Assembly (NCBI GenBank): GCA_039621445.1
Contig: CP154956.1
Span: 21,169,295 to 21,233,294 of the forward strand
Length of the DNA stretch: 64,000 bases
From: Euglena gracilis
Lineage: Eukaryota; Euglenida; Euglenophyceae; Euglenales
Direction of reading: 5' to 3'
Shown piece after piece: positions 36,555 through 48,440 of this stretch. Within the stretch, counting starts at the first letter, position 1. Each line of letters starts with the position of its first letter. The notes beneath the pieces were generated by a model. It ran no database searches, had not been told where the DNA came from, and saw only the letters and a program-made list of their open reading frames with translations. Position numbers and translations under genes: made by a program.

Positions 36555-36958
36555 CAAGGGCAGGGCGTTGCTTGAGAAAATATGACCCCACCACCTGGAC
36601 CCCTCTCCCCCCCAATGAGATTTATTTATTTCCAGCCGCCCAAAGAGCGGCTGGACGGTGACGGATTTTTCGCTTTCGGGGTACAAAAATGGGTTAAAAA
36701 TGGTCAAAAAATGGGTCAAAATGGGTCAAAAATGGGCGAAAAAAAGCTGTCCAGGACATTTTTGGGGTCAAAAAGTTTTTTGTGCATAATTTGCAGTGTT
36801 TTTTGGACATTGCAATTTCTAATTTTGGGTATCCGGTTCGACCCCGGGTCGGGCCCACCCCACCTATGGGGGCCAACAGTCTTTTTCCAGCCAGCCCAAA
36901 ATTTCCAGCCTCTAAGATGGACCCCCCCAACCTAATGGGGTCCTTAAGCAACCCCCTG
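36555..36958. mobile_element. CAGG-type element, about 400 bp, 8-bp TSD
   Basis: The inner ends are CAGGGCGTTGCTTGAG and CTTAAGCAACCCCCTG. Identical TTTGAGGG lies at 36547-36554 and 36959-36966, so the left end starts CAAGGGCAGGG. Confidence 0.75.
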
Positions 36959-38184
36959 TTTGAGGGGTGGCAGATCCAGCAAACAGGAACCGTCCTTCTG
37001 TTTGCCAGAAATGGTGGTTGGTCGGACCCACCACCACGATGGGTGCACAGGGGGGTCAACCAGGCATAAAAAACCTTAAAACCCCTCTTAAAAACCTTTT
37101 ATTTTTTTTGACCAAATTGCTTTAAAAACCCCAAAAAAACCTTAAAGAATTCGTCCTGAAAATTCCTGGAATTTTTCTCTCGTATTTTGAACAAAAAAGA
37201 AGTCGCAAAATCTCGGCAAAAACGGGTCAACTCCGGGTCAAAATGATTTCTGGCACTGCCGGAACGTTGTCCATCCACCCAAACTCAAAAAAAAGGGCTT
37301 CTGAACGTTTTCATTTTCGTCCTGGACCAACGTTACGTTGGTTCGATGCCCAGATGGCTCTTTGACTGCCCTTTAATAATTGACGCCTGAAAAATTCTGA
37401 AAAAAATGTGATATGCTTTAAAAACTCCTAAAAAAAGCCTTAAAAAGTTTTTGAAAAATTTCGCCTTAAAAAATAATGCCTGAAGTCGACCCCACCACCC
37501 ACCACCCACCCCCTGCAGGGTTTTTGGGGTTTCCATACAACCCTGAAGGGGTGGGCGACAGTTTTCTGGAGGTTTCAAACAATTGCTTTTTTTAAACAAT
37601 GGGAGAGAAATGATCTTGCGGGGTAGATATGACCATTTGGGTCTTTTGGCATCCAACCCCTCACCGTTTTTCTGGAGACGCCAATTTTTAGGCCAAAGTT
37701 TCCTTTGGCACCAAAGGATTCTTTCTTTGCGGCGCTGTGGTGGGTGGGGAATTGCCCCCCCTCCCCACCAGGCTTTCCTGTTCAGCCGTGCTCTCTTGTA
37801 GGCAGTTTGTTGTTGTAGGCAGTTTGTTGTTGTCTCTTGTAGGCATTTGTTGTTGTTGTTGTAGGGGGCATTTTGGTGTCCTTTTCCCCCCTTTTGGTGC
37901 TCTCAATTAGGTTGTGTTACCCCCCCCCCCCCAAATAACCCGCCGGGGTGCCAGGTTATTGGAACCAACTTTTGGCCCTGCCCCCCCCCGCCAGGTTATT
38001 TGGGCCCTTTTTTCAGCGTCGCAAAGGAATTTTTCCTAAAAAGGGGGGTGCCAAGTCACTGGCACCATCTTTTTTGCCCCTCCCCCCGCCAAGTTATTCG
38101 GCCACTGCCAGGGGCAAGGGCCCCGCCAGGTTGTTTGGGGGGGTTTACAAGTCTCAGGAAAGTTGTTTGGGGTTTACAGAAGTG

Positions 38185-38442
38185 ATGGGCAGCAAGGAGC
38201 TCGAGGTTCTCCGCCTGCCGGGCCTTCTGCGGCCCGGCCGTGCCCCCTCCCCCCCCCCCTCTCCCGCAGCGGCGGGGTGGGACAGCGCGGTGTGGCTCGG
38301 CCTCGGCCTCGGCCTGGGCCTCGGGATGACCTTCGTCTGCACCATCCCCCCAGGGCCCGGCGGGCCGAGGCCCCGGTCCCAGACCCCCCCCCCCCCAGCG
38401 CTGCGAAGCGCGTCGACGGCCGGTGGGGGATGGGACCCGAAG
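38185..38442 (+). CDS. Exon 1 of the 202-residue gene
   Basis: Acceptor GGTTTACAG at 38179, ATG at 38185, donor CCGAAG|GTCGGT. Contains the Gly-Leu repeat membrane segment and a Pro/Ser-rich linker. Confidence 0.5.
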
Positions 38443-40164
38443 GTCGGTAGGCTGGATTGGGATGGGAATGGGCCGCCTTCGAAACTGCGAGGGTGGCCTC
38501 ACCATCTGCAGCAGTGGGCTGCACGTCGAAACTGATTCTTGGTCTCTTCCCCGATGGCCGACTTGCCATACCAAGGTATGTATGTATATATGTACCTTGC
38601 ACATTCTGGTTAAGGTTGGCTTACCTTAACCACACTGCGACTCGTGACCGAATTCATTTTGGACCTGGTTGATCATTTGATACAACTAGTGCTTCTCTGG
38701 TCGGTGATGGATTCTTGATTGGTCATGAATGTCTGGCAGCTCTAAATTACTCCCCCCTGGGAGACCAGGGGGTCCGCTTTCTTTGGGGCAGCCAGATGGA
38801 GACTTCATCTGCTTTTTTTGTGTTTTTTTTGTTATAATGAGGCATTGTGTCAAGGGTATGGTTGTTCTTGGTAACAGGACAGGCAAATGCGTTTTTTTGG
38901 GGGTTGCATTTTGGCATTGTTTTTCCTGTCGATTTTTGGATTTTTGCTGGAATAATTATTTGCCTATGATAAACTCCTTGTTTTCGCCCGATTTCCCCCC
39001 GAATTTTTGTCATTTTTATTTTTGGTCAACAAAATGCTTATTTTTATGCAAAATGAACAATTTGCCCCAGCGGAGCCGAAAATTTTTCTAATCCCTGTCC
39101 GGCAGACAGTGCACACCCTGGGGAGATCCTAAGAGATTCCACATTCAACTGCGCAATTTTTTTTTGCATTTGTTTTTTTGTGTTTATTTGTGGCAGCTTT
39201 TAACTACTGCCCTCCCCTCACCTGGGGGGCCCAGTAAGTAAATCGGGGGTGTCCACTTTCTTATGTGCAAGCTGATGGAGCTTTTGATGGCACTTTTGTT
39301 GTTTTTTTGTGGTTTCCGTTTTTTTTTTAGGGGTAGGGTTTGGGTTACGATTGCCGTTAAGAAAGGGTTTGGGGTTAGTTTGGGTTTGGCCGAATTAGGG
39401 AGTTAGGCCGAAATCGGGCCTAAACTCTGGCTTAAATTTGGCCTAATTTTATCCAAACGGCCTGAATCCTAACCCTCACCCCAAACCCCAAACCCCAACC
39501 CTAACCTTATCCCTTTCAATCAACCCGAACCCAGACCTTGTACCAAGAGTAGGCCTTCCGGAGCGTGGCCAGTCAGTCACCGTTTGAGTGCTTTTGAATG
39601 CGGGGACGGTTGTTGTGACCCGCTGACCCTCCATCCCAGGCGACCCCCCCCCCTCGGCAGTGCCAATCTCTTTGCCCGGCGGAGGTCCTGGTGGAGGTCT
39701 GGCCAGGCGGCCGGCTGGCAGCCTCCGCCGGGCCCTGCCGCCTGCAGTTCATGTTCCTGTATGCGTGGCGCCACGGGGCGCTGAAGAGGTGCGGGGTGGA
39801 GCAGTTCCTCAACCGGAACTCTGAGAAGCCCGGCCCCGAGTCTCGCCCTCCGGAAAGGGGTGGAGGGGAATGGGTACGTCTCTGTTGTCTCCATAGAGGT
39901 GAGAGTGAGACTGAACAGTTAATGGTTTTATTTATGTGTGTGTGCCTCTCGTGGAGTGTTTTGTTGTGTGTGTGTGCGTATTGTGTTGTTGTGTTGTGTT
40001 GTGTTGTGTTGTGTTGTGTGGTGTCGTGTCGTGTTGTGCTGTGTTGTGTTGTGTTGTGTTGTGTTGTGTTGTGTTGTGTTGTGTTGTGTTGTGTTGTGTT
40101 GTGTTGTGTTGTGTTGTGTTGTGTGTGTGTGTCGTGTGTGTTGTGTGCGTGCACGCGCGCGCGC

Positions 40165-40202
<38 letters not shown>

Positions 40203-40402
40203 GTGCGCGCGCGCGTGTGTGGTGTTTGTGTGGTTTCACCGCCGACTCAGGGCTGTGCCCGATCATCTGGTGGCTGGGCGGCCCCGACCTCCGCAAAGGG
40301 TGGCGCGGCCTCCTCATCCGCTTCATCAAATACTGGCATCCCCGCCGGGCGGAGCTGACTGGCCTGAAGGTCGTCGAGGAGATCGGCCGCCGCCGCGGCT
40401 GA
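38185..40402 (+). CDS. Predicted 202-residue protein with one hydrophobic segment (three exons)
   Basis: Exons 38185-38442, 39661-39859 and 40251-40402 join in phase and give 202 residues ending in TGA. The start is the ATG just after an ACAG acceptor: [13 protein letters not shown]. Residues about 31-55 ([20 protein letters not shown]) form a likely membrane segment. Exon 2 carries [19 protein letters not shown] and [11 protein letters not shown]. Exon 3 is rich in Trp and basic residues: [20 protein letters not shown], then [13 protein letters not shown] and the end [10 protein letters not shown]. All three have very high GC3. I do not recognise the family. The intron 1 acceptor CTCGGCAG and donor GGTCGG are acceptable; intron 2 needs donor GG|GTGGAG to keep phase, while the nicer GTACGT 14 bp later would break it. 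A Pro-rich stretch in exon 1 might hide a short intron. Confidence 0.5.
39330..39525. repeat. Telomere-like foldback
   Basis: TAGGGTTTGGGTT-type repeats on the left face CCTAACCCTCACCCCAAACC on the right, with GGCCTAA units between. A similar weaker fold is at 2749-2865. Confidence 0.6.
39661..39859 (+). CDS. Exon 2 of the 202-residue gene
   Basis: A C-run then CTCGGCAG forms the acceptor. The frame starts [19 protein letters not shown]. Phase 1 at the 3' end. Confidence 0.5.
39983..40230. repeat. (TGTTG)n, then GT/GC alternating tract
   Basis: A pentanucleotide array of about 130 bp followed by CGCGCG and GTGTGT runs, all within intron 2 of the 202-residue gene. Confidence 0.95.
40251..40402 (+). 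CDS. Exon 3 of the 202-residue gene, with stop
   Basis: Acceptor CGCCGACTCAG; the frame with the highest GC3 ends GRRRG then TGA at 40400-40402. The intron before it is largely pentanucleotide and GT/GC microsatellite. Confidence 0.55.
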
Positions 40403-40467
40403 CCCTCTCCCCACCCACAGGAGGAGAACACAACCGCGTATTTTGTTTTTGTTTTTTAATTTGGGCA

Positions 40468-40468
40468 A

Positions 40469-40529
<61 letters not shown>

Positions 40530-40566
40530 ATATAGATATAGATAGATATAGATATATATATATAGA

Positions 40567-40642
<76 letters not shown>

Positions 40643-40712
40643 CCTCTCTCTCATATAATATATATATCTCTCTCTCTCTCTCTTATATAGATATATATAT
40701 ATTTTATATATA
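40468..40712. repeat. (TA)n microsatellite with CT islands
   Basis: About 240 bp of TA with TAGATA and CTCTCT interruptions, starting 66 bp after the 202-residue gene stop codon. Confidence 0.95.
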
Positions 40713-41326
40713 CTGTCTCTCTCCCCCCCCCCCGCTCCCGCCGTCGCCTCAACTCCAACCCCGTCCCAGGTTTCAGCTCGGGGACAGCACAGCGACGTCA
40801 CAGCCGCAGCGGCCCACCAGCCGCAGCCTTTCATGGACCCGATGGTACCCCCGGGCTGATTGGGTTGGCCTTGGTTGGGTTGGGTTGGCCACCGTTCAGC
40901 CAAAATGATCGGCTGCTCAACAATGCCCTGGGAGGTTTCCTGAGGCGGTTGAGTTTGTTAATTGAGGCTATTCCTCAATGTTCCTTGTCACTGGGCGATG
41001 CCAGGTCATCAAACGCTCCTGGAGTTCGCCTGCTTCACTAACGTCCCAGTGTGTCAATTTGGCCAACTCCAGGGAGCATTGGAAGGGGCTGCACTGTGGT
41101 GATAAATGGACTGCCCACATTTTTGGAACTGCCCCAACAATTAAAACAAAAATTAACTGCCCCAACAATTAAAACAGCAAATAACCTCAGTAATCCTTGT
41201 CCCATCTGTCAAAAAAATGCTTTTTTTGAAATTTTGCCGTTGCTATTTGTGTCCATTTTCTTCCTTTGTGTTTTGCCAGCCACCACAACTGCTGTTCCCG
41301 GCACGTGTCTGAGCGACTGCCGACCA

Positions 41327-41735
41327 GTCCGAGCAGCCAATCCCCATGCAGTACCCGCTGCAGGCGCCGACCCAGTTCCCGATGCAGCTGTCGATGCAGT
41401 ACCCCCTCCAGGCACCCACGCAATACCCGATGCTGTCCACACTGCAGTTCTCGATCACGGATGCGACGCTGCAGTACCCGTCGCAGGCGCCACTGCCCAT
41501 CTACACGGGCATGCGCAGGGCTGGATGGGAACCCCAGAGTCCCCGTTTTGGGTCGGGGGGGGGTCACTCCCACCTCCCGGGCCGGCTGACCCACCAGGAC
41601 TCCCTCTGGCCGTGCCGGCCGTGCGCTGGCCGTGCCGCCGTGCAGCCCTGGCCGGGCCGGCGGGCATGAGCTTCATGCAGACGTCGCCCACGCTGGCCGC
41701 CCCGGCGCCCACCCCCACCCTCTTCGGCACCGCGC
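41327..41735 (+). CDS. Met/Gln/Pro-rich repeat protein, two exons
   Basis: The first exon (about 41327-41511) encodes a degenerate internal repeat: MQYPLQAPTQFPMQ, then MQYPLQAPTQYPM, then LQYPSQAPLPIYTGM. The second (about 41645-41735) reads ALAGPAGMSFMQTSPTLAAP, then TPTLFGTA. Acceptors are CTGCCGACCAG and GCCGCCGTGCAG. Neither exon is followed by a convincing GT; GC donors are possible (ACGG|GCATGC and ACC|GCGCTT). Such sequences are usually disordered. No function is assigned. It may belong to a larger gene with the exons at 6.9-18.3 kb or stand alone. Confidence 0.45.
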
Positions 41736-42934
41736 TTTTACCCCAAACCCCAACCACCAAAGTGACACCCAGCTCACGTGGCCTCAAAAATTGTGCCAGG
41801 GATGGCGCCAGACTCACAAACAGAATCGTCGCTGCCATGCCCGCTCACCGTCTGTGGTGCCGGTGCACGGCATTCCTTAAAACGCACCCTCGCTGTGGGC
41901 ACCCCCAGGACCACACTGAGTACTCAGGCTCCCATCTGATCTGGTTTTGGATTCCGGGATTGCCTTCTGGGGTTCTGGCTGTGGTTTATTTTTTTCGGAT
42001 GTCAAAAAGGGGCCACCTGATCAACCCCTGACCCTCAATTTCCTCCCCCTTCCAGGGGTGCCCAAGAAGGTTTTCCACCTCAGTGTCACACCAACAGCTT
42101 GAACCCTTTTTTCAAGCCACCTTCTATTTTTCTACGCACATGTTCCTCTGAGTGTCAGAGAAGATTCTGGTGGGCTTTCATTCAGACTCCATTTCATGCT
42201 TTTTTACATTTCTTTTATTGTCTCCAGGAGCTCCGCAGTCCCAGGGGGCCTGCTGGAGGCCATGCTGGAGGCCCATGCTTCAATTGGGGGGGGGTAAACC
42301 CCTCCTTGCGGCTGACAGAAATTCAACTCAGCACAAGTGATTGACATGGGTGTGTTTTTTTGGTTTTATGAATTTGGATTGTTTGATGTTTTCACGTTGT
42401 TGTAAAATAAATCTTCGAGGGGGTTTGGGTTGTGAAGCACGATGCTTGCTGCGGTTGTGCTTCTGGAAAAGGACCCCCGCCAAACATGGAAGCGAAATCC
42501 CTCTCGGTTTGTCAGGGCCACCCAACGTCCGATGACCAAAGCCCACCATCCACGCTGCTCTTCATGGCTGCCCCCCGCCTGCGAAAAAGGGGTGCCCCAT
42601 CGCTCCTGGCCGCCCCTTCGCTAAACCAAACCAGACCGCTTGGGAAGGGCTGCTTCTCACCAAAGATCATCACCAAGAGGTGCAACCCGGAAGGTTGGAG
42701 GTCCATTTTAGGCCAGGGAGGGGTTAGGTGCTTGGGTCTGCCACACCCTCTGCCCCCCCAGGGGTGGGTGGGGACCAGCCCGAGCAAATACCCCAGGGTG
42801 TTTTCCTGCATTTTCTGTTTTTTTTTGGGGGGGAACCCCGAAATAACCCACAAAAGGAGTCCCGTGAGGTCTCGAAATGTTTATTATTTTATTTTCTTTA
42901 TTGTTTTTATCAATTATTAATTTGCTTATGTTTG

Positions 42935-43000
42935 TGTTTGCTTGTTTGTTTGTTTGTTTGTTTGTTTGTTTTTGTTTGTTTGTTTGTTTGTTTGTTTATT
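42935..43000. repeat. (TTTG)n microsatellite
   Basis: About 15 TTTG units. Confidence 0.9.
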
Positions 43001-43043
43001 TTGCTTGCAAGGCAACCATTCCCTTGAATTGTGATACTCCTTT

Positions 43044-43676
43044 GGCAGCCCGAAACTACTGGGCCCCCCCGGGGGGGCTCAGTACTTAATCCGGGGGGGG
43101 GTAGTCAGACCCCCCGCCTGAAAGAAGATGGACCCCCACGGGGTAAAGAAGAGGGACCCCCTTCCTCCCCGGCCCTGTTCCTCCGCGCAGGGGTGTTTCC
43201 GTTTCCCCCCGCCCCGCCCTCTCTCTGCCCTGTGGGTCCTGTCTGTCCGTCGGTCTTTTTTCCATCCGTCTGTCCGCCCCTGCTCGCCCTGTCGGTCCCC
43301 CCCCCCCCCCGCGCGGACGCCCCCCCACCAGTTGCCCATAGTGGGCTGGCCTGTTTTTTTTTGGCTTTTTTTGTTATTTTTTTTTTTAATTCTAACAATG
43401 TTTTTTTTAAAAAAAAACACAAAAAAACGCCCACTAGGTTTTGGATGGAAAAAATTTTTGAATGAACATTTTCAATCACTTTTGGCAACTTCTGGGTAAT
43501 TTCTGCCAAAAATTTCCTTCCGCAAAAATGAAAAAAGTCATAAAATTCCATTTTGTTGCATTTTGGGAGGTTTTTGACCATTTTTTTTTTTTGGCGGCTT
43601 TTGAACTGAGTAGGATTCAAAGTATGGTTTGGGAGTTGCGTAACGAGTTGTTTTTTTTCAGTAAAATTCTCCTTTT

Positions 43677-43720
<44 letters not shown>

Positions 43721-44046
43721 TTACAGTTTTACCGCCGCGGCCCGTTTTTTTTTACTGTTTTTTCCCAAAAAAACGCGTTGTTTTTTTAAAAAAAACGCCC
43801 ACTATGCGGTTGCCCGTGGGGGCTATCCACCGCGCGCGTGGCCCGCCCTGCGAACCCAGACAGGCGGGCGTGGGGCGACCCAACGGATTCCCGGCCCCCC
43901 GCGGCGAGCACGACAGGGGAGGGTAAAAGAGGATGGACCGGGGGGTTAAAGAAGATGGCCCTGAGGGGGTAAAAGAAGATGGACCTCCCCCCCCCCCGGA
44001 TTAAGTACTGGCCCCCCCGGGGGGGGCCCAGTAGTTTCGGGCTGCC
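43044..44046. mobile_element. 1-kb element with ~60-bp terminal inverted repeats
   Basis: The left end GGCAGCCCGAAACTACTGGG and the right end CCCAGTAGTTTCGGGCTGCC are exact inverted repeats and continue through a C/G run to AGTACTTAATCC. Flanks ACTCCTTT and ACTTCTTT match at 7 of 8. Direct AAGAAGATGGACC units lie near both ends. A second inverted pair (CATAGTGGGC near 43337, GCCCACTATG near 43796) suggests a nested insert. No transposase ORF. Confidence 0.85.
43678..43719. repeat. Poly-T tract inside the 1-kb element
   Basis: Over 40 T residues. Confidence 0.95.
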
Positions 44047-45269
44047 ACTTCTTTTTGCACACAGTTCTTGACATTCCACCCCATCATGTTGCATTGCACG
44101 CACGTGCATGCACACATTATGCACACCTAACCCGTCCATATGCGTACCCAGCAATGCCATGCTGTTCTCTGTGGGGGTTTGTCTCCTACCCATCATTGTA
44201 TTATGTTTTATGTATTATGTATTATGTATGTATTATGTATTATGTATTATGTTTCACATGTTTCCCCCCATGAGCAACCTGTCCCCCCAGCCCCTCATCG
44301 CTTCCCCGCCCTGCTGCAAGCCTGGTGCAGCAATGTTATTTCCTCGCTGGGGTTGTCTGTTTGGATTCTGGCAAAAGATGACACAGGCTTCCTTCATTGT
44401 GTGCATCGTTGCAGGAGGGACGTTTTGGGAGAGGGTGGGCACATCACACATACAGCCTGTTATTCACTGCCCGAGGAGGGGAAAGGGGGTGACTGACTGG
44501 TTTTTTCCTGCAGTGGATATGGATAAAAATCTAGCCTCTTTTCCTTTTGTCTTTGATTGCCCTCAGATCCAAGCGTGGCTGACCCCGGGGGTTTTGTGAT
44601 TAGGTTCTTCGGAGAGTTTTTTTTTGTTTTGGAAATGCAGAAGTGGTCCCTGGGGTCGATAAAAAATTCGTATGGTGGGATGGGCTAGGGTTGTGGGTTA
44701 GGCTTTTTCGCTGGGCTGACAGAGTGGGAAACGTCTTATTTCCTGTTCCGATGAGAAGACGTGGCTCTGGGAGCTGTTGTATGGGCCCCCGTAACTGTGA
44801 CCCCCTGGGGGCAATGGTTTGGCAGATCCCCAAGGCAGGGCATTAAGTGAGCCTTGGTTTGCTTCGGGAGGGAGGGGTCAGACCCCCCAGCGAGAGGGGG
44901 CGAAGCTACACATCCCTGCTTGCTTTACCCCACCGGGGTGGACACAGTGCCAGGAGGGGTGGGTTCTGGGCAGTTGGGGCGCCCACCCAGTCCGGGGAAC
45001 ACAGAAGCCTGGCGGTGAGTCCCCACCTACGCTATTGGCCACCCTCTCAGTAAATGCATTGCCTGCCCCCTGTCCCAGGGATAATGGCAGCCCTGATGAC
45101 TGAAGCAGCCGAACTGGATTCGCAGGCCTTCTGCACGGGGGGGGGGTTTGCACACTCAAAAAGGAGAGGATTTGGTGTTGGTGTCGACAGATAAATCAAA
45201 ACAGCACAATGAACAAATTGAAACAATCGAAACAAACAGACAGATGGACGGATGGACAGAAAGACAAAG

Positions 45270-45532
<263 letters not shown>

Positions 45533-45784
45533 AAAGCAAATGGATTGGCACAGGGACAAGCCAGCCCACTCGTTACTTTTAGCAAAATTGTTCACCAATG
45601 GACCAACCATCAGCCCTCCCCGCCTGCCTGCCTGCCATTCCCCTGCCATCGCTTCCGCCAAGCCAGGTGCCGTGAAGTGCATCCCCACCCTCGAGTCTAG
45701 AGCTTCCCTTGGGAGCCGCCGTGGGGAACTCCGCCACATGACTCCTGGAGAGCTGTGCCGGCCGTCCCTGCCTCCTCCAGCAGA

Positions 45785-45980
45785 GCTCGGCTGAAGGTCA
45801 TTGCCGCCAGCCGCTGTTTGCCGCCATTGGGATCCCCGCCGAATGTGCCCATGACCTGTGTCCCGTGGCACACACGGTGGTATATCACAGTTCTCTCCCG
45901 CCCCCTGGGCGGAATATTTGTTCGCCTGTTCTTTGGGAACATGGTGGTCAGCGATGAATACTCTGATGCCCCCCCTCTCT
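45785..45980. CDS. Ambiguous open stretch, strand unresolved
   Basis: On + one frame reads VPMTCVPWHTRWYITVLSRP, then LGGIFVRLFFGNMVVSDEYS, and a second + frame is open too. On - a long frame is also open and equally protein-like. Base composition does not choose between them. It may be a decayed exon or chance. Confidence 0.15.
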
Positions 45981-46468
45981 GAATTGAGTCTCCGTGAGTT
46001 GAGGTTGTGCCCCACCCGACCCGTGCCACCCGACTGGCAAAAGAAAGTGCATTCTCTGGGGCGACGTATGCCGGAGCAGAAGTTATCATATGGGGGGGGT
46101 TTCTGTCCCACGCCGAAATTGCTTTGAGGCTAGAGCGCTGCTGCTGCTGCCCCAGTTCCAGGTGACAGTTTCCATAGTGTGTGCAGAGGAGGCGTATGAG
46201 TGTGCCCCTGCATGGGTTTTGTGTATGCGAGTGTGTTTGTGCTTTGGCCTCCTCCACCTGAACTATGAGTGGCTTCTGCTGATTTTTAGGCTTCTCAAAA
46301 GCCAACGCGGTCTCATATGTAGATATTTCGCATTGTGTGCGATGCATCCGTGGGGAAAGCGGTCTCAACCTGAAGAACGCTGCTGGCTGTTTTTCACCAC
46401 CCCTTCCTCCAGCCAAAGCGTAATAAACAAGGATTCTTCTTAGCTTTGGACCCTGGGGGGGATAGGGT

Positions 46469-46774
46469 CAGGGTTCGATGTAAGAAGGGCGTATGGGGTT
46501 CAGGTGGGGAGGTGTCCCTCCCATCCTTCCCCCTCCGGTCCAGGAGGGGGGGGTCTGGACCATCCATCGCCATCCCACCTGCCAAGGGATGGTGGCAGGT
46601 GGGCCCGGCACTTTTGGCACCCTTGGCTGTTTTTGGGGTCAAAAAATGCTGACCTGGCGCTTCGCACCTGGCTGAAAATCGGTCACCCAGACTGTTTTGG
46701 TGGGGGGTGTCCCCCCTTGATGGGCCGGAGGGGGGTTCGGGTTCACCCCCCACCTGCCCTTATATCGAACCCTG
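46469..46774. mobile_element. CAGG-type element, 306 bp
   Basis: Ends are CAGGGTTCGATGTAAGAAGG and CTGCCCTTATATCGAACCCTG. Flanks GGATAGGGT and GGGCAGGGT match at 7 of 9. Same subfamily as the 8084 element. Confidence 0.75.
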
Positions 46775-47135
46775 GGCAGGGTGGTGGGTCTGCCAACCCC
46801 CCCCCCCCCCGGGCTTTGTGGGTCCCTCGTCAGAGGTGGGCTTTGGCCATTTTGGCCGTTTTTTTCATGCTCTGCAACGAAATTTTTTTGACCCAAAATT
46901 GACCCCAAACAGTGGGTACCCGGACCCTCCGGGCCTGGGTGGGTGGGGGGACCCCCCCCAGTCTCAATAAAATCCCCTGTCAACAAATCTGCTAACTCTG
47001 CAACTTTCCATCCCTTGAATTAACGCGGCTGACAGAAAAAGTAACAAGTTTGTATGGAGAAATGGGGGAAACGACATATTTACCCCCCCCCCCCAGGGAT
47101 GGATGGGAAGCCCTTCGGTATTGAGGTAGGTGGTA

Positions 47136-47526
47136 AACCCCCCCCCACTTATAAACCCCCCGGGGTTTATAAGATCCGGTTTGGTTGATTGGCCGAAGGG
47201 GGGGTTTATATATAGTGGGGGGGTTTATAGGATCCGGAATTGTTGGTGAAAAATCCGACCCCCCCAAAATGACCCCGAAACCCCCCAAATTGGCAATTTT
47301 CGGCAAATTTGGTCAAAAATGGCATTTTTGATGATGGTCGGTCACAAAAAATTGCCAAAAAACCAGTTTTTGGATGGTTTGGGGCCAGAAAAATCGTTCC
47401 CGGCGGTTTCCATTTTTCTTTCCAGGGGGGGGTTATAGGATCCGGTTTGGTTGGTCGGCCCGAGGGGGGGGGTTTATAAGTGGGGCGGTTTATAAATGGG
47501 GGGGTTTATAAGTGGGGGGTGGGGTT
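47136..47526. mobile_element. TA-type element, 391 bp
   Basis: The left end AACCCCCCCCCACTTATAAA and the right end TTTATAAGTGGGGGGTGGGG followed by TT are inverted repeats flanked by TA. Inner pairs of TATAAGATCCGGTTTGGTTG and TATAGGATCCGG motifs lie near both ends. Length and end sequence match the 31050 element. Confidence 0.8.
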
Positions 47527-47732
47527 TAGGGGGGGGGGGTTCCGACCCCCTCTCCCTGGGGGGGGTAAGGTGGCAGGGTGGGGGGTCGCTGAGCTCTTAT
47601 CCCTTTAGGGTAAGTGCGAAGCTTACCCCTGGGAGGAAAGCCCCCCCTCTCCCCCCCCCCAGGGCCACCTCGGGAACCGGCGGATTATCACCATGATCCC
47701 GGCCCCGTTCCCGAAAAATTTTTTTTTTCAAT

Positions 47733-48185
47733 CGCGAGCGACTGGATTTCTAGTTTTTTTCAGTCGCGAGCGACTGGATTTCGGCCAAAAAATGTCAATT
47801 TTCAAATATCTCCAAACGAAGCAAAATGACAGGAAATGTCCGGAGAACTAAGTTGAAGCCCTTGGAACGCCCCATCTGGTATTTTGATTTCCCCGCAACT
47901 CCCCGCCCAGCCCGAGATATGCCCGTTTTCGGCCAACGGGCCGTTTTGTACACTTTTTCCACTGTCTGTTTTCGGCCAAAATTCGGCCAAACCTCAATAT
48001 TTTCAAAATATCTCCAAAATGAAGCAAGACGAAAGGAAATGTCCGGAGACCTAATTTGAAGCCCTTGGAACGCCCTACCTACCAGCATTTTGTTTTCCCC
48101 GCAACTGTTCGCATAGCCCGAGATACGGCCGTTTTTTCCCGTCGATTTTTGGCCATTTTGTACACTTTTTCCACTGGTGGACTTG
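47733..48185. repeat. Imperfect tandem duplication, period about 205 bp
   Basis: The units share AAATATCTCCAAA, GGAAATGTCCGGAGA, AAGCCCTTGGAACGCC and TTTTGTACACTTTTTCCACT. A short TCGCGAGCGACTGGATTTC duplicate precedes them. Confidence 0.8.
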
Positions 48186-48303
48186 GCCGTTTTCGGCCAA
48201 AAAAAAGTTCACAAATATCGATTTTTTTTTGCCCAAAACCATGCTTTTTGGCCTCTCGGACCCGGAAAAAGTGTTTTCGAGCCGAAAATGGGCGTTTTTC
48301 GAC

Positions 48304-48440
48304 GATCATGACCCATGATGGCCATGATGCGCATCATGACCCATGATGCGCATCATGACCCATGATGCCCATCATGACCCATGATGCCCATCATGACCCA
48401 TGATGCCCATCATCATGACCCATGATGGCCATCATGACCG
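48304..48440. repeat. ATCATGACCCATGATG(G/C)CC palindromic tandem array
   Basis: About seven units, each a self-complementary ATCATG...CATGAT hairpin of roughly 18 bp. Confidence 0.9.

Larger units (their letters stand above)
34000..38179. other. Stretch without a supported gene
   Basis: A GC-rich patch at 34000-34170 is open in several frames and unresolved. The rest holds poly-T (35577-35670), a (GT)n tract (36226-36289), one 0.4-kb mobile element (36555-36958) and AT-rich sequence with no convincing exon. Confidence 0.4.

Noticed and set aside
48304-48440. CRISPR-like array of regular short repeats
   Set aside because: Units are contiguous palindromes without unique spacers, in a eukaryotic context.
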